This document shows positions 29,026 through 38,165 of a DNA stretch of 64,000 nucleotides, one piece after another. The translations under genes and the position numbers were made by a program. Every line of letters begins with the position of its first letter. The stretch's first letter is position 1. The notes under the pieces are model-generated. The model was not told the DNA's origin, did not search any database, and worked only from the letters and a program-made list of their open reading frames with translations. The stretch covers positions 90,833-154,832 of the forward strand of contig JAPOVV010000054.1 of assembly GCA_026707945.1 (NCBI GenBank), written 5' to 3'. The stretch comes from Gammaproteobacteria bacterium (GTDB taxonomy: Bacteria > Pseudomonadota > Gammaproteobacteria > Pseudomonadales > Azotimanducaceae).

Positions 29026-30537
29026 ATGAAAAAGGCTTGGCTAACACTTGCCATCCTTCTCGTCATCGCAGGTGTTGCTGGCGGTACCGTGTACGCAATG
29101 CGCGGTAACGGCGACACTTTTGAATACGAACAGAAAGCAGTTCAAGTCGGTGACGTAGAGAGCGTTGTCAACGCCACTGGTGCCCTTGAACCGGTCAATA
29201 CTGTGATCGTCGGTACCGAAGTATCGGGTCAGATCTCCGAGCTTTTAGTGGACTTCAACGACAAAGTTGAACAAGGTCAGATTATTGCTCGTATTGACCC
29301 GCGTACTTTCGAAGCAAGGCTACTGCAACGGGAAGCGGATGTTGAAGTAGCGAACGCCAACATTCAAAGTCGAAATGCGGAATTGACTCGGGCTCGAAGT
29401 AATCTCAAACGTGCGCAACGGGAACTTTCGCGTCTTGAGGAGCTGTCCTTGGATGGGCACGTCTCCGTGTCGCAACTAGAAACGGATAAGAACGCGCTAG
29501 ATCAGGCGATTGCGTCCGTGGAAATCGCGAATGCTTCGGTTACGAACGCGCATGCAGGTCTTACGCAGTCGGAAGCGGCTCTGGCGCAAGCTAAACTCGA
29601 TCTCGAGCGGACGTACATTCGTGCGCCGATCTCAGGTACGGTCATCAATCGTGCGGTTGAAATAGGGCAAACGGTTGCTGCGAGTTTCTCAGCGCCTGAA
29701 CTCTTTGTCATAGCGCATGACCTCCACGAAATGAAGGTCGAAGCGAGCGTCGACGAAGCCGATGTTGGACGACTACGTGAAGGATTACCTGCACGTTTTT
29801 CAGTAGACGCCTACCCGAATAGGGATTTCAACGGTCGTGTGTCGCAGATACGAAAGTCACCCACGGAAAACCAGAGTGTCGTCACGTACAAAGTCATCGT
29901 TACCGCGCGGAATGACGACTTATCGCTCTTTCCAGGTATGACGGCTACCGTTGATATGGTGCTTGGGAGCCGTCAAAACGTGCTCACTGTGCCGAATTCC
30001 GCGTTAACTTATGCACCACGCGGAAGTCAACCTGAACCTCAATCCACATCTGGCTCCACTGGCGGGGGTGGGCCAGGCGGCGGTGGTGGAAGACCGGGCG
30101 GCGGCGGATTTATGACGCCTGAACAGCAAGCGGAGCAGCTCGCCGAGCAACTCAATCTAACCGACGACCAGAAAACAAAAGTCGCCGCAATCTATGAAAC
30201 GACTAGCCAACGTATGCGAGCGATGTTTACTGGAGGCGGCGGGCGAGGGGGTCCGCCGAGTTCGAGAACCGAAATGCGACAGCGCATGATGAGTGTATTC
30301 AATGACGCGAATAAGGAGATTGCTGAATTACTCGATCCCGCACAACGCGCTAAGTTCGAGGAAATGAACGCGATGCGCGGTGGTAACCGTCAGTCCGTGT
30401 ATGTACTGACTGAGACCGGCGAGGAAGAGCGGAAAACCATCGCGATCGGTTTGCAAGACGACAACATGGCAGAGGTGGTGTCCGGTCTCGAAGAGGGTGA
30501 GATGGTGATTGTTCGAGCGAAGAGGGTGACCTCTTGA
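29026..30537 (+). CDS. MacA-like periplasmic adaptor with an LTxxQ-like helical insertion
   Basis: 503 residues. One N-terminal membrane anchor is followed by a barrel-sandwich half (VVNATGALEPVNTVIVGTEVSGQI), a long helical hairpin (about residues 100-190), the second lipoyl half (RTYIRAPISGTVINRAVEIGQ) and a beta-barrel. After about residue 335 a Gly/Pro-rich linker and a helical segment interrupt the usual membrane-proximal domain. The segment contains LNLTDDQKTKV and later LDPAQRAKFEEM, which resemble the LTxxQ repeats of Spy/CpxP periplasmic proteins. The usual domain then resumes (VYVLTETGEEER). It is coupled to the ATPase gene by a 4-base overlap. Confidence 0.9.
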   Translation: MKKAWLTLAILLVIAGVAGGTVYAMRGNGDTFEYEQKAVQVGDVESVVNATGALEPVNTVIVGTEVSGQISELLVDFNDKVEQGQIIARIDPRTFEARLLQREADVEVANANIQSRNAELTRARSNLKRAQRELSRLEELSLDGHVSVSQLETDKNALDQAIASVEIANASVTNAHAGLTQSEAALAQAKLDLERTYIRAPISGTVINRAVEIGQTVAASFSAPELFVIAHDLHEMKVEASVDEADVGRLREGLPARFSVDAYPNRDFNGRVSQIRKSPTENQSVVTYKVIVTARNDDLSLFPGMTATVDMVLGSRQNVLTVPNSALTYAPRGSQPEPQSTSGSTGGGGPGGGGGRPGGGGFMTPEQQAEQLAEQLNLTDDQKTKVAAIYETTSQRMRAMFTGGGGRGGPPSSRTEMRQRMMSVFNDANKEIAELLDPAQRAKFEEMNAMRGGNRQSVYVLTETGEEERKTIAIGLQDDNMAEVVSGLEEGEMVIVRAKRVTS

Positions 30538-31235
30538 AGAACGAGATCATTACTTGTGAGAGTCTTAGCAAGACGTACGTTTTAGGTGACGAAGAAGTCC
30601 ACGCGCTTGATGAGGTTTCGATTAAGCTCGCGCGCGGCGACTATGCGGCGGTCATGGGACCATCGGGTTCCGGTAAGTCCACATTTATGAATATCGTCGG
30701 GTGTTTAGACACGCCCGATACGGGCAATCTGTGGCTCGATGGCGAGGAAGTAAGTCGCATGTCTAGAAACGAGCTTGCCGGCGTACGTAATAAAAAGATC
30801 GGATTCGTTTTTCAACAGTTCAATCTCCTTGGACGAACTTCCGCGCTAGACAATGTCGCGTTGCCATTACTCTATGGTGGCATAAAGCGTCACGATCGAC
30901 GTGAGCGGGCATATGCGGCGCTTGAACGAGTCGGTCTCAAGGATCGGGTAGGTCACCACCCGACGCAGTTATCGGGGGGTCAACAACAACGAGTGGCGAT
31001 AGCGCGTGCATTAGTTAACGAACCATCCATCTTGCTCGCGGACGAACCGACGGGTGCGTTAGATACGCATACAGGCGAAGAAATCATGGATATCTTTGAT
31101 GAATTGAACCAATCGGGTTTAACCATCGTGCTCGTTACACACGAGTATCTGATTGCAGCGCACGCGCACCAAATGATCCGGTTTTTGGATGGGAAGATCA
31201 CCGGAGTAGAGCAGCTGAAGGCCGAGGCAGCGTAG
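30534..31235 (+). CDS. MacB/LolD-type ABC transporter ATPase
   Basis: 233 residues. Walker A is GPSGSGKST, the Q-loop is FVFQQFNLL, the signature LSGGQQQRV, Walker B ILLADEPTGALD and the switch VTHE. It starts at a TTG inside the stop region of the adaptor gene (TTGA overlap), indicating coupled translation. No ATG lies upstream of the Walker A motif, so TTG is the plausible start. It is the cytoplasmic engine of a MacAB-like tripartite pump with its two neighbours. Confidence 0.95.
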   Translation: MKNEIITCESLSKTYVLGDEEVHALDEVSIKLARGDYAAVMGPSGSGKSTFMNIVGCLDTPDTGNLWLDGEEVSRMSRNELAGVRNKKIGFVFQQFNLLGRTSALDNVALPLLYGGIKRHDRRERAYAALERVGLKDRVGHHPTQLSGGQQQRVAIARALVNEPSILLADEPTGALDTHTGEEIMDIFDELNQSGLTIVLVTHEYLIAAHAHQMIRFLDGKITGVEQLKAEAA

Positions 31236-31237
31236 AT

Positions 31238-32476
31238 ATGGATGTCATTGAATTACTCCGCGTGGCTTGGAGCTCGATCCGCGTCCACAAGATGCGTAGT
31301 TTTCTGACCATTCTCGGCATCATGATCGGGGTTGCCTGCGTGATCACGATGATGACGGTAACTGCGGGGGCACAGCACGATATTGATCGTCAGATGCGTG
31401 AGATGGGCAGCAATCTCATGATGGTCTATGCTGGGAGCTGGCGCGGTCGTGGCGGTGTAAGAAGCGCGGCGGGAGCGAATGCGGTACTAACCGAGGACGA
31501 CTCAGACGCGATAAAGCGGGAGATTCCCGAAATAGTTGCGGCGGCGCCGACAATGCGTGGGTATGCACAAGTCGTGGTTGGAAATCGAAACTGGAATTCG
31601 TCGGTGTACGGTATCGACGAAGATTTTTTGGTCGTACGCAACTGGGGAGTAAACGAGGGGCGATTGTTTGAACCTACGGAACTAAGCCGTGGTTCACGCG
31701 TTGCTCTCATCGGTTCTACGACGGCAACTGAACTTTTCGGTGAAGGTCAAGTTCTTGGTCAGACCATTCGAGTTCAAAACGTGCAATTTACAGTTGTCGG
31801 ATTGCTGGCGTCTAAGGGAATGGCGCCTGGTTCGACATCGTTTGATCAAGATAGCGTGGTATTGATACCTCTGAAGACTGCTCGAACACGGTTACTCGGA
31901 CGTCAAGGCGTGGCGGGGAATGCGGTCGAGGGAATCTATATCTCAGTCGAAAACGAAGAGGATATGTTGTACGTCGAAGAAGAGATTAAGAAGCTGCTGC
32001 ATACGCGTCATCGAATTGATCCAGAACGTGAAGCGTTCTCTGTCAACAACATGTCCGAGTGGATCGAGTCTCGCCTAGAACAACAAAATACATTCAATTC
32101 ATTGCTTTCGGTGATCGCTGCCGTATCGCTGATCGTGGGTGGCATTGGCATCATGAACATCATGCTGGTTTCCGTGACGGAACGTACGCGGGAAATCGGT
32201 CTGCGCATGGCGGTGGGTGCGCGCAACAGCGACATCATGCAACAGTTCTTGGTTGAAGCGATTGCGTTGTGTATTGCTGGTGGCATCCTGGGAATCGCGT
32301 TGGCAGTGGTAGTGAGCACTGGGTCGTCGTATCTCGCGGGTTGGCCAATCTATTTCCAATGGTGGGTGCTCATGATGGCAGTTGTGTTCTCCGGTGTTAT
32401 CGGAGTCTTTTTCGGTTTCTACCCGGCACGGAGTGCGGCCAATAAGGATCCGATCGAAGCGTTGCGTACGGAATAG
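31238..32476 (+). CDS. MacB-type ABC transporter permease (FtsX domain)
   Basis: 412 residues. The first membrane helix (RSFLTILGIMIGVACVITMM) is followed by a large periplasmic MacB_PCD domain. Three C-terminal helices carry GGIGIMNIMLVSVTERTREIGLR and end with the FGFYPARSAANKDPIEALRTE signature. This is the mechanotransmission type of permease. Unlike E. coli MacB, ATPase and permease are separate genes. It starts 2 bases after the ATPase stop codon. Substrates of the group include peptides and antibiotics; here it is unknown. No outer-membrane channel gene is nearby. Confidence 0.95.
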   Translation: MDVIELLRVAWSSIRVHKMRSFLTILGIMIGVACVITMMTVTAGAQHDIDRQMREMGSNLMMVYAGSWRGRGGVRSAAGANAVLTEDDSDAIKREIPEIVAAAPTMRGYAQVVVGNRNWNSSVYGIDEDFLVVRNWGVNEGRLFEPTELSRGSRVALIGSTTATELFGEGQVLGQTIRVQNVQFTVVGLLASKGMAPGSTSFDQDSVVLIPLKTARTRLLGRQGVAGNAVEGIYISVENEEDMLYVEEEIKKLLHTRHRIDPEREAFSVNNMSEWIESRLEQQNTFNSLLSVIAAVSLIVGGIGIMNIMLVSVTERTREIGLRMAVGARNSDIMQQFLVEAIALCIAGGILGIALAVVVSTGSSYLAGWPIYFQWWVLMMAVVFSGVIGVFFGFYPARSAANKDPIEALRTE

Positions 32477-32530
32477 AAGCTCTAGACCTAACAATCAGCA
32501 TAAAGGTTCAATTTTTAGTCACGTGTAGTC

Positions 32531-33082
32531 ATGTGTATCGATAGCAAGGCATCTATTCCCTTCGTTGTGTGCACTGCGCTAATGCTCGTAAACTGTGGCC
32601 CGGCGTCAAGTTCATTGAGCTCCGTCGTTCCTTATGGCGTCGATCTAACAGGGATTTGGGTTCTGGACGAAGCACGTAGCGATGCCCCACCGAACACCGA
32701 AGCCGCACGTCAGCGATTGAAGGCGGCTGAGATTGAGGGAAAGCGATCAGATTCATTCGGTTCAATCATTTACGCGACGCAAGATTTCCCTGTGATTTCG
32801 GCGGAACGGTTGGCGATAGAGCAAGACGAAAGCTCGATTGGTATTTCCTATGGTGACGGGCAACACCGAGACTTGATTTGGGGACTACAAACACGTGCGG
32901 AATGGAAAATCGATGCGGGATGGGAGCAATCGCGACTCGTCGTGAGGTCCGTCGTCAGTCACACCTCAGGAACCGAGCGCTATCAACTAGATTCTGATGG
33001 GGACACTTTGTTCGTCGACGTTTCTATTCGAGCGGGACCGGACCGAAGGAGCTTTCGAAGAACGTACATCAGATCTCATTAG
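32531..33082 (+). CDS. Putative lipoprotein, unknown function
   Basis: 183 residues. The N-terminal hydrophobic stretch ends in LMLVNCGP. This resembles a lipobox, although Asn at -1 is unusual. The mature part begins with a Ser-rich linker and then DLTGIWVLDEARSD, a start often seen in small beta-rich lipocalin-like exported proteins. No catalytic motif is seen. It lies 54 bases after the MacB-like permease on the same strand and could be part of that operon. Confidence 0.65.
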   Translation: MCIDSKASIPFVVCTALMLVNCGPASSSLSSVVPYGVDLTGIWVLDEARSDAPPNTEAARQRLKAAEIEGKRSDSFGSIIYATQDFPVISAERLAIEQDESSIGISYGDGQHRDLIWGLQTRAEWKIDAGWEQSRLVVRSVVSHTSGTERYQLDSDGDTLFVDVSIRAGPDRRSFRRTYIRSH

Positions 33083-33218
33083 GCGGTCGAATACAAGAGG
33101 GAATTCAATCACGAAAACACTATATACGTTACTTGCATGTCGATTCTAGGATTTAGGGAATTTTTACGGTTCGCCAAAACTGAGCGTCTAAGTAGACATC
33201 TGTCGGTGAGAACGCCAT

Positions 33219-33647
33219 TCAATGTATCTTGCCGTAGGTCGTCAGTGTCACGACCTTCGATTCGTGCTCCGTGTGCGCTACTGCAGTCATAAAACGTTTG
33301 TCCGCAGTCACCATCGTTGTACCGATTCGATATGCAAGCGCTAGATACAAGCAGTCATAAAACGGGTGGTCGATCGTCATTGCCAAATGTAAACCATGGG
33401 CTGTTACGATCTCATCGTCGTGCCAGCGGATAGGCATGTCCGTGAGAGAATTGATTACAGTGCTAGCCATAGCACGGTCGAGTTGACGTGAACGCACCTT
33501 CCGCCAAAGCACGTTGGCAACCTCAGAAGCTAGTAATCGCGGTGCGTGCAGCGCCGTGGCGTTTGCAAGTACTTCACGTGCTTCATCGGATTGTGCTTCT
33601 TCAACCAGCAACTTAACCGCTACGCTAGCGTCAACGACGAATTGCAT
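33219..33647 (-). CDS. vapC: VapC-type PIN-domain ribonuclease toxin
   Basis: 142 residues. The acidic PIN residues are seen in FVVDASVAVKLLVEE (Asp near 5), in SEVANVLWRK (Glu), and in YDCLYLALA and TADKRF (Asp residues). VapC toxins cut RNA, often tRNA, when freed from the antitoxin. The antitoxin gene lies 8 bases upstream on the same strand. The length is normal and the acidic residues are kept, so it is probably functional. Confidence 0.9.
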   Translation of the reverse strand: MQFVVDASVAVKLLVEEAQSDEAREVLANATALHAPRLLASEVANVLWRKVRSRQLDRAMASTVINSLTDMPIRWHDDEIVTAHGLHLAMTIDHPFYDCLYLALAYRIGTTMVTADKRFMTAVAHTEHESKVVTLTTYGKIH

Positions 33648-33655
33648 AAGACCGA

Positions 33656-33907
33656 CTAGCGATGGTCGCGATCACGATCTTCGCGGATCAGGTCTTCCGA
33701 TGGTGTCTGTCTGGTTCCTCTCGTCATCTCGCGAAGTTGATCTGATATTTTTAGGAAGGCACCGCGCTTTATTTCAAAATCGTCGTTCGCGGCACATTCC
33801 AGGATGTGGCGCGCTTCGCCCTCGAGCGATCGGTTATTCAATGACGCACGAAGTTTTAGACGGTCGACGACGTCATTATCAAGTCGACGAACATTAATCG
33901 TTGCCAT
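33656..33907 (-). CDS. vapB: FitA/VapB-type ribbon-helix-helix antitoxin
   Basis: 83 residues beginning MATINVRRLDNDVVDRLKLRA, the FitA-like ribbon-helix-helix DNA-binding start. NRSLEGEARHILE follows, then a charged toxin-binding tail. A longer frame opens at 33934. That start lies inside a perfect palindrome that looks like the operator, and the extra residues do not fit the family, so the ATG at 33907 is preferred. It is the first gene of the pair with vapC. Confidence 0.88.
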   Translation of the reverse strand: MATINVRRLDNDVVDRLKLRASLNNRSLEGEARHILECAANDDFEIKRGAFLKISDQLREMTRGTRQTPSEDLIREDRDRDHR

Positions 33908-33926
33908 ACGTGTACGTCTGTATGCG

Positions 33927-33943
33927 GATATCAAAATGATATC
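33927..33943. promoter_or_regulatory. Palindromic operator candidate of vapBC
   Basis: GATATCA-AAA-TGATATC is a perfect 7-base inverted repeat with a 3-base centre, 20 bases before the preferred vapB start. Ribbon-helix-helix antitoxins repress their own operon by binding such short palindromes. Confidence 0.65.
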
Positions 33944-33947
33944 AAAC

Positions 33948-34515
33948 TTAGAACAGATTTGTTTGAGTCATCGTTTACGGTCGCTGAAAACTCAATGAAC
34001 GAAGCAACTTCGCACAACTCGGAACGGGGAACACGTAGACGGATGTCTTCTGGGAAGAAAGGGCGTCGATCAAAAGCTCGTTCGATTCGTATCGGGATTA
34101 TCTAGAAAAGCGTTGAACGTGTCGATTGCTGCATCCCGGCTGCATTTTCGACCACGAGGGAGTCTCGCTAAGACAGATACATTAGCGCTTCAAACCAAGC
34201 GCAATTACAGGGTCTCAAGTCTCGACTTGGAACGGACCGCTTAGGTAGATGGAAAGACATACGGTCGTGAGTACGTAGTAATTCTCTTCTTCCGATACAG
34301 CTTGCGAGCAGCGGGTCATCGACATCGACTTTACCGATGTTTCTATTTTCGAACTATCGAATTCATCGCTTTCCGTCTAACTCAACGACCGATCCTGTGT
34401 AGGCTCTGTTATTTTGACATGATGTGACATGCGCATGATCCACGATTAGACTCGTATGTGCGAGACCGTAAAGGTCTCGCACACTAATCATTGATTACTC
34501 AAGAAACTAACGCTG
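33948..34515. other. 568-base intergenic stretch, mostly featureless
   Basis: It lies between the start of vapBC and the end of the symporter gene. No reading frame here resembles a gene. The only clear structure is the stem-loop at 34457-34483. Gene remnants could be hidden but none was recognised. Confidence 0.5.
34457..34483. terminator. Perfect 11-base stem-loop downstream of the symporter gene
   Basis: TGTGCGAGACC pairs exactly with GGTCTCGCACA around the loop GTAAA. It sits about 33 bases after the symporter stop codon (minus strand). Neither strand has a T-run after it, so intrinsic termination is doubtful. It may instead protect the mRNA end. Confidence 0.4.
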
Positions 34516-35853
34516 TCACGCAGCACTAGAACTATCTTCAGACTCGCTCACCGATTCGTGATTTGCCGCTTCAAGGTTGTCGCCTTCGCTTTGTGCAATG
34601 ATCGCGGTAATGGATAGGTCACTCGTAACGTTAACGGCCGTCCGGCACATATCAAGTATTCGATCGACCGCCAACACGATCCCGATGAATTCCACTGGCA
34701 AACCAACTGCGGTCAGTATCAACGTGATCGCCACCAAGCTCGCTGCCGGTACGCCTGCGACGCCGATTGAAGTCAGTAACGCCAATATCACGACAGTCAA
34801 TTGCTGCATCAACGTGAACTCAACACCCGCCGTCGTGGCGAGGATCTGAGCGATGAAGATGACGACTACACACTCGTAGAGTGCGGTGCCGTCCATGTTG
34901 ACCGTCGCGCCTAGTGGTAGCACGAAACCGGTAACTCGGTTCGATACACCAGCGGATTCGGCACTACGAATCGTCACAGGGAGTGTCGCTGATGATGAAG
35001 CAGTAGAGAAGGCAGTAAGTTGAGCTCTTGACACTTTGGCGTAATACGAGAGTGGATTAACACCTCCTACGAATTTGAGAAGGAGCGGTAGAACTACGAG
35101 GAAATGGAATGCAAGCGCAAGTAGTACCGTTACTGCGAATGTCAGCAAGGGTTGAAACGCGTCCCAACCACTTCTTATGGCGACGACGCCGACGAGTGCG
35201 AGAACACCAAGCGGGGCAAAGCGCATGATCCACAACGTGATCATGATCATCACATCATGCACACCGGTCCAGAAGTTGGTCATGGTGTCGGCGATTGATC
35301 CGGTCAACTTGGACATGAAATAACCAAAGACCACACCAACAAATATCAACGCAAGCAGCTGCGTCTCCGATGCGGCCTGGAATATGTTTGCGGGAATCGC
35401 TCGCTCAATGATGGCAATGAGGTCACCGGTCGATCGACCTTCGACACGCTCCATGATGCTACTCGTATCACCAATACCCGCTACCAATTGAGGCGCGTTA
35501 TCGGTGACTCCCGGTTGGAGAATATTGACAAACAGTAAGCCAGAAATGACTGCGAGAATGCCAGTCAATAGGTAGAGTCCGACGGTCTTCGCGCCGACCC
35601 TACCGAATGAATCTTGCTTCGCCATATTGCCAATACCGAGGATGATCGTAGAGATGATCAACGGCACGACGATCATCTTCAGTGCATTGAGGAACAATCC
35701 ACCAATGAAGTCGAATACATTAAGTACGCCGTCACCGACTGTCGTATTAGGTTCGAATATCAAACCACAAATCGCGGCGAGCACGAGCGCGCCTAGAATT
35801 TGCCAATGCAGTGTCTTGTCCATCTGCATCGCAGAGTTTTCGTTAATTGCCAT
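34516..35853 (-). CDS. Dicarboxylate/amino acid:cation symporter (SDF/DAACS family)
   Basis: 445 residues with about eight membrane helices. It contains the serine-rich hairpin SSSATLPVTI and the substrate/Na+ site NMDGTALYECVVVIFIAQ, followed by GVAGVPAASLVAI and AVDRILDMCRTAVNVTSD. These are the hallmarks of GltP/DctA transporters. The Asp and Arg of the last motif suggest an acidic substrate such as glutamate, aspartate or a C4-dicarboxylate. It has its own transcript. Confidence 0.95.
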   Translation of the reverse strand: MAINENSAMQMDKTLHWQILGALVLAAICGLIFEPNTTVGDGVLNVFDFIGGLFLNALKMIVVPLIISTIILGIGNMAKQDSFGRVGAKTVGLYLLTGILAVISGLLFVNILQPGVTDNAPQLVAGIGDTSSIMERVEGRSTGDLIAIIERAIPANIFQAASETQLLALIFVGVVFGYFMSKLTGSIADTMTNFWTGVHDVMIMITLWIMRFAPLGVLALVGVVAIRSGWDAFQPLLTFAVTVLLALAFHFLVVLPLLLKFVGGVNPLSYYAKVSRAQLTAFSTASSSATLPVTIRSAESAGVSNRVTGFVLPLGATVNMDGTALYECVVVIFIAQILATTAGVEFTLMQQLTVVILALLTSIGVAGVPAASLVAITLILTAVGLPVEFIGIVLAVDRILDMCRTAVNVTSDLSITAIIAQSEGDNLEAANHESVSESEDSSSAA

Positions 35854-36043
35854 ATGTCGTCTCCAATATGGAACGGCGTCCTCGCGGCAGTATTGACCTA
35901 ACGGCCAAAAGTGAGAACGGCAGAACGAATTCGATGCTTATCCTACTCGAAGCACTTATCACATATGTGCTGCAAACTTGAAAAGCCCTGAGTGGACGTC
36001 CCTCGAATGGACAAATGTTGAAGTTTCAGTACTCGGAATCTCG

Positions 36044-36790
36044 TCACTTATTAGAGTGCCCAAGAATCGCGTGTTGTCGACGCGACAACGGGAACGAAGG
36101 CACGTCGATTGCCTGCTGTAGATCTCCTTCGTGGGTCGTCGCGTACTCGAAAAAAAGTGAACGACGTTGATGAGGTCCGAGCCACGAACCGTTGCCATGG
36201 ACAAGACGCGAGGTGTAAATAATCGCCGTCCCACTAGATGCATCAGGTGTTACGACGAGCGGAGACATGTGCGCTTCTGCTTGAATTGACACCGGTAGGT
36301 CACGCCTCAAATGGTGGCTACCGTCGACGCAGCATAGTCCACCAATGCCCCGACCCGTATCAGTTAAGTTCCAGACTACGGTACATGAGAGCTCAGTCTC
36401 CGTACCCGGTATCGAGTTTGAAGACAGTCCGCCACCTATCGGTTTACCCGCAAATCGCTCTTCATAAATCCCGTATATCGCACGTAACGTGAATGATGGT
36501 CCGAGAAGGAACTGAAGAAGGTCGATCACATTTGCATGATCGATTAATGCAACGAACGCAGGGTGCCACCCCAGAAAGCCAGAACCAAGTGGTGCAGTTC
36601 CAAATCGATTGTAGGTTGTCGGAGGTGGCAGTAACTGTTCGTCAATGACTTGATTTAGGCTATCAACTTCGTTCTTTGAAAGAGCATCACTTACAACTAA
36701 ATAACCCTTTAAATCAATAAGATAACGATTCAGATCTCCGACTCGTTGCGTCAATGGTTGGATATCTTCCTGTGCATTGGTAGGCGACAC
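36044..36790 (-). CDS. PhyH-like dioxygenase family protein
   Basis: 248 residues with a GTG start and AAAGGA 8 bases upstream. Features of the fold are LSCTVVWNLTDTGRGIGGLCCVDGSHHL before the last strand, GTAIIYTSRLVHGNGSW with the distal His, and QRRSLFFEYA with the Arg for 2-oxoglutarate. The usual HxD pair is not evident in the middle region, which reads NSIPGTETELSC. Iron binding may therefore be altered. It is divergent from a second PhyH gene. Confidence 0.75.
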   Translation of the reverse strand: MSPTNAQEDIQPLTQRVGDLNRYLIDLKGYLVVSDALSKNEVDSLNQVIDEQLLPPPTTYNRFGTAPLGSGFLGWHPAFVALIDHANVIDLLQFLLGPSFTLRAIYGIYEERFAGKPIGGGLSSNSIPGTETELSCTVVWNLTDTGRGIGGLCCVDGSHHLRRDLPVSIQAEAHMSPLVVTPDASSGTAIIYTSRLVHGNGSWLGPHQRRSLFFEYATTHEGDLQQAIDVPSFPLSRRQHAILGHSNK

Positions 36791-36808
36791 GAATAAAGTC
36801 CTTTATTC
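36791..36808. promoter_or_regulatory. Perfect palindrome between two divergent PhyH genes
   Basis: GAATAAAG-TC-CTTTATTC is an 8-base perfect inverted repeat directly before the GTG of the minus-strand gene, covering its ribosome-binding site. It lies in the 70-base shared promoter region and could be an operator for both genes. Confidence 0.45.
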
Positions 36809-36860
36809 ATTCTGAATCTACATAATTCGTTGCAAACTATAACTAGAGAAAGCGGTTCAC

Positions 36861-37715
36861 ATGCTCACTCGACTTTGGCCAGGTGGTTATCTTGTTCCAC
36901 GTCGTGAGGAAGCAAGTTTCGCGACTCAAGAACTTGAACGCGATGGCGCGACGTTGGTAAAGCGCGTTATCCAAGGCGATGAACTCAACGTACTTCGCGA
37001 TGAGATTGAAGGAGTCTATTCGAATTTCGGTCCCGACTATCGCGACGCGAAGAAAGAGCGTGCGTGGTCCGATGACTTTCGCTATGAAATGTTCAACCGC
37101 TCACCTTTGGCGCAGAAAGCTGCTGCTCATCGTGGTATCTTGGATGTCATCGAGCCGTTAATCGGCGAAGATTGTCACGTCATCGCTAATACATGTTGGC
37201 GTAATCCTCCAGCGACCGGTTCGACACATGGTGGCGGAAATTGGCACATCGACGCAGGTCCACACATCCCATTGCGAGAGGATCAACACTGGCCGGAGGA
37301 TCTTCCCCATCCCGTTTTTGCGATTGGTGTTCAGCTGTACCTTGAAGAGTGTCCAATGGCGAGTGGACCAACTGCGGTAATTAGGGGTAGCCATAAGTCA
37401 GGTCGTCCACCGCCGCAAGATCGAATCGCGGACGTTGATTTGACCTGGAACGATCAAACCGCGGATCCGCTAGTTGCTGAACCGGGGGATGCTGCGTTCT
37501 TTGTCTCCGACGTATGGCATAGACGCCTGCCGCCTGAATCAGAACATCCTGGACGATTTTTCTTGCAGATCCACTACGGTCGACGCGATATAGCACAGCG
37601 AGTAAAAACCACACATGACCTCAATCACGTGGACGACGCTGCGATGCGGCGAATTGAGTCCGATCGGGAGCGACTCTTGTTAGGGCTTCACCAACAAGGG
37701 TTTTATGACGGTTGA
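36861..37715 (+). CDS. Phytanoyl-CoA dioxygenase (PhyH) family protein
   Basis: 284 residues. The iron ligands are likely the His and Asp of NWHIDAGPHIP and the distal His in VSDVWHRRLPP; the Arg of GRFFLQIHYGRRD would bind 2-oxoglutarate. YLEECPMASGPTAVIRGSHKSG is the typical loop. It is divergent from another PhyH-like gene, and its end overlaps the convergent RDD gene by 13 bases. The substrate is unknown. Confidence 0.87.
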   Translation: MLTRLWPGGYLVPRREEASFATQELERDGATLVKRVIQGDELNVLRDEIEGVYSNFGPDYRDAKKERAWSDDFRYEMFNRSPLAQKAAAHRGILDVIEPLIGEDCHVIANTCWRNPPATGSTHGGGNWHIDAGPHIPLREDQHWPEDLPHPVFAIGVQLYLEECPMASGPTAVIRGSHKSGRPPPQDRIADVDLTWNDQTADPLVAEPGDAAFFVSDVWHRRLPPESEHPGRFFLQIHYGRRDIAQRVKTTHDLNHVDDAAMRRIESDRERLLLGLHQQGFYDG

Positions 37716-38137
37716 TCTTTCGGCTTTTTCGGTGGTTTTGGATCGCGCACTACTTGCGAATCTGACAGCAGGTCGGACCAACTCCGTCGTTCGGTATCGA
37801 TAAGAATCCAAAGATATCCTACAAAGAGACACACTGAGCCTAACAGTGCGCCAACGAATCTCATCAGGACTTTCCGTAACGTCATAGGTTCCGCGCTGAC
37901 GATGCGCAAACGCCACGCGAGCATGCCAATGGTCTGGCCGCGCCGGATCCAAAAATACGCAAAAAAAGCGAACAATTCAACGAACAACAGACTTTGTACC
38001 CAAGCGCCTACGACCGCGTCGCCGCTGACAGTAACTAAGATCACGATCGTAAATACCCAAATACCCAATACAACCAACGCGTCATAGATCATCGCCATGA
38101 TGCGAACTAGGAAGCCTGCCGGTTGGCTACTACTCAA
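37703..38137 (-). CDS. RDD-family membrane protein
   Basis: 144 residues. The start PAGFLVRIMAMIYDAL is the conserved RDD opening. Three membrane helices follow, with RRGQTIGMLAWRLRIV in the second loop and DTERRSWSDLLSDSQVV near the end. The start appears to be TTG, since the conserved opening precedes any ATG. RDD proteins are poorly understood; some are implicated in ion transport. Confidence 0.87.
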   Translation of the reverse strand: MSSSQPAGFLVRIMAMIYDALVVLGIWVFTIVILVTVSGDAVVGAWVQSLLFVELFAFFAYFWIRRGQTIGMLAWRLRIVSAEPMTLRKVLMRFVGALLGSVCLFVGYLWILIDTERRSWSDLLSDSQVVRDPKPPKKPKDQPS

Positions 38138-38165
38138 GTAATCGTGCTCTGATCGTCTTTTAGGT

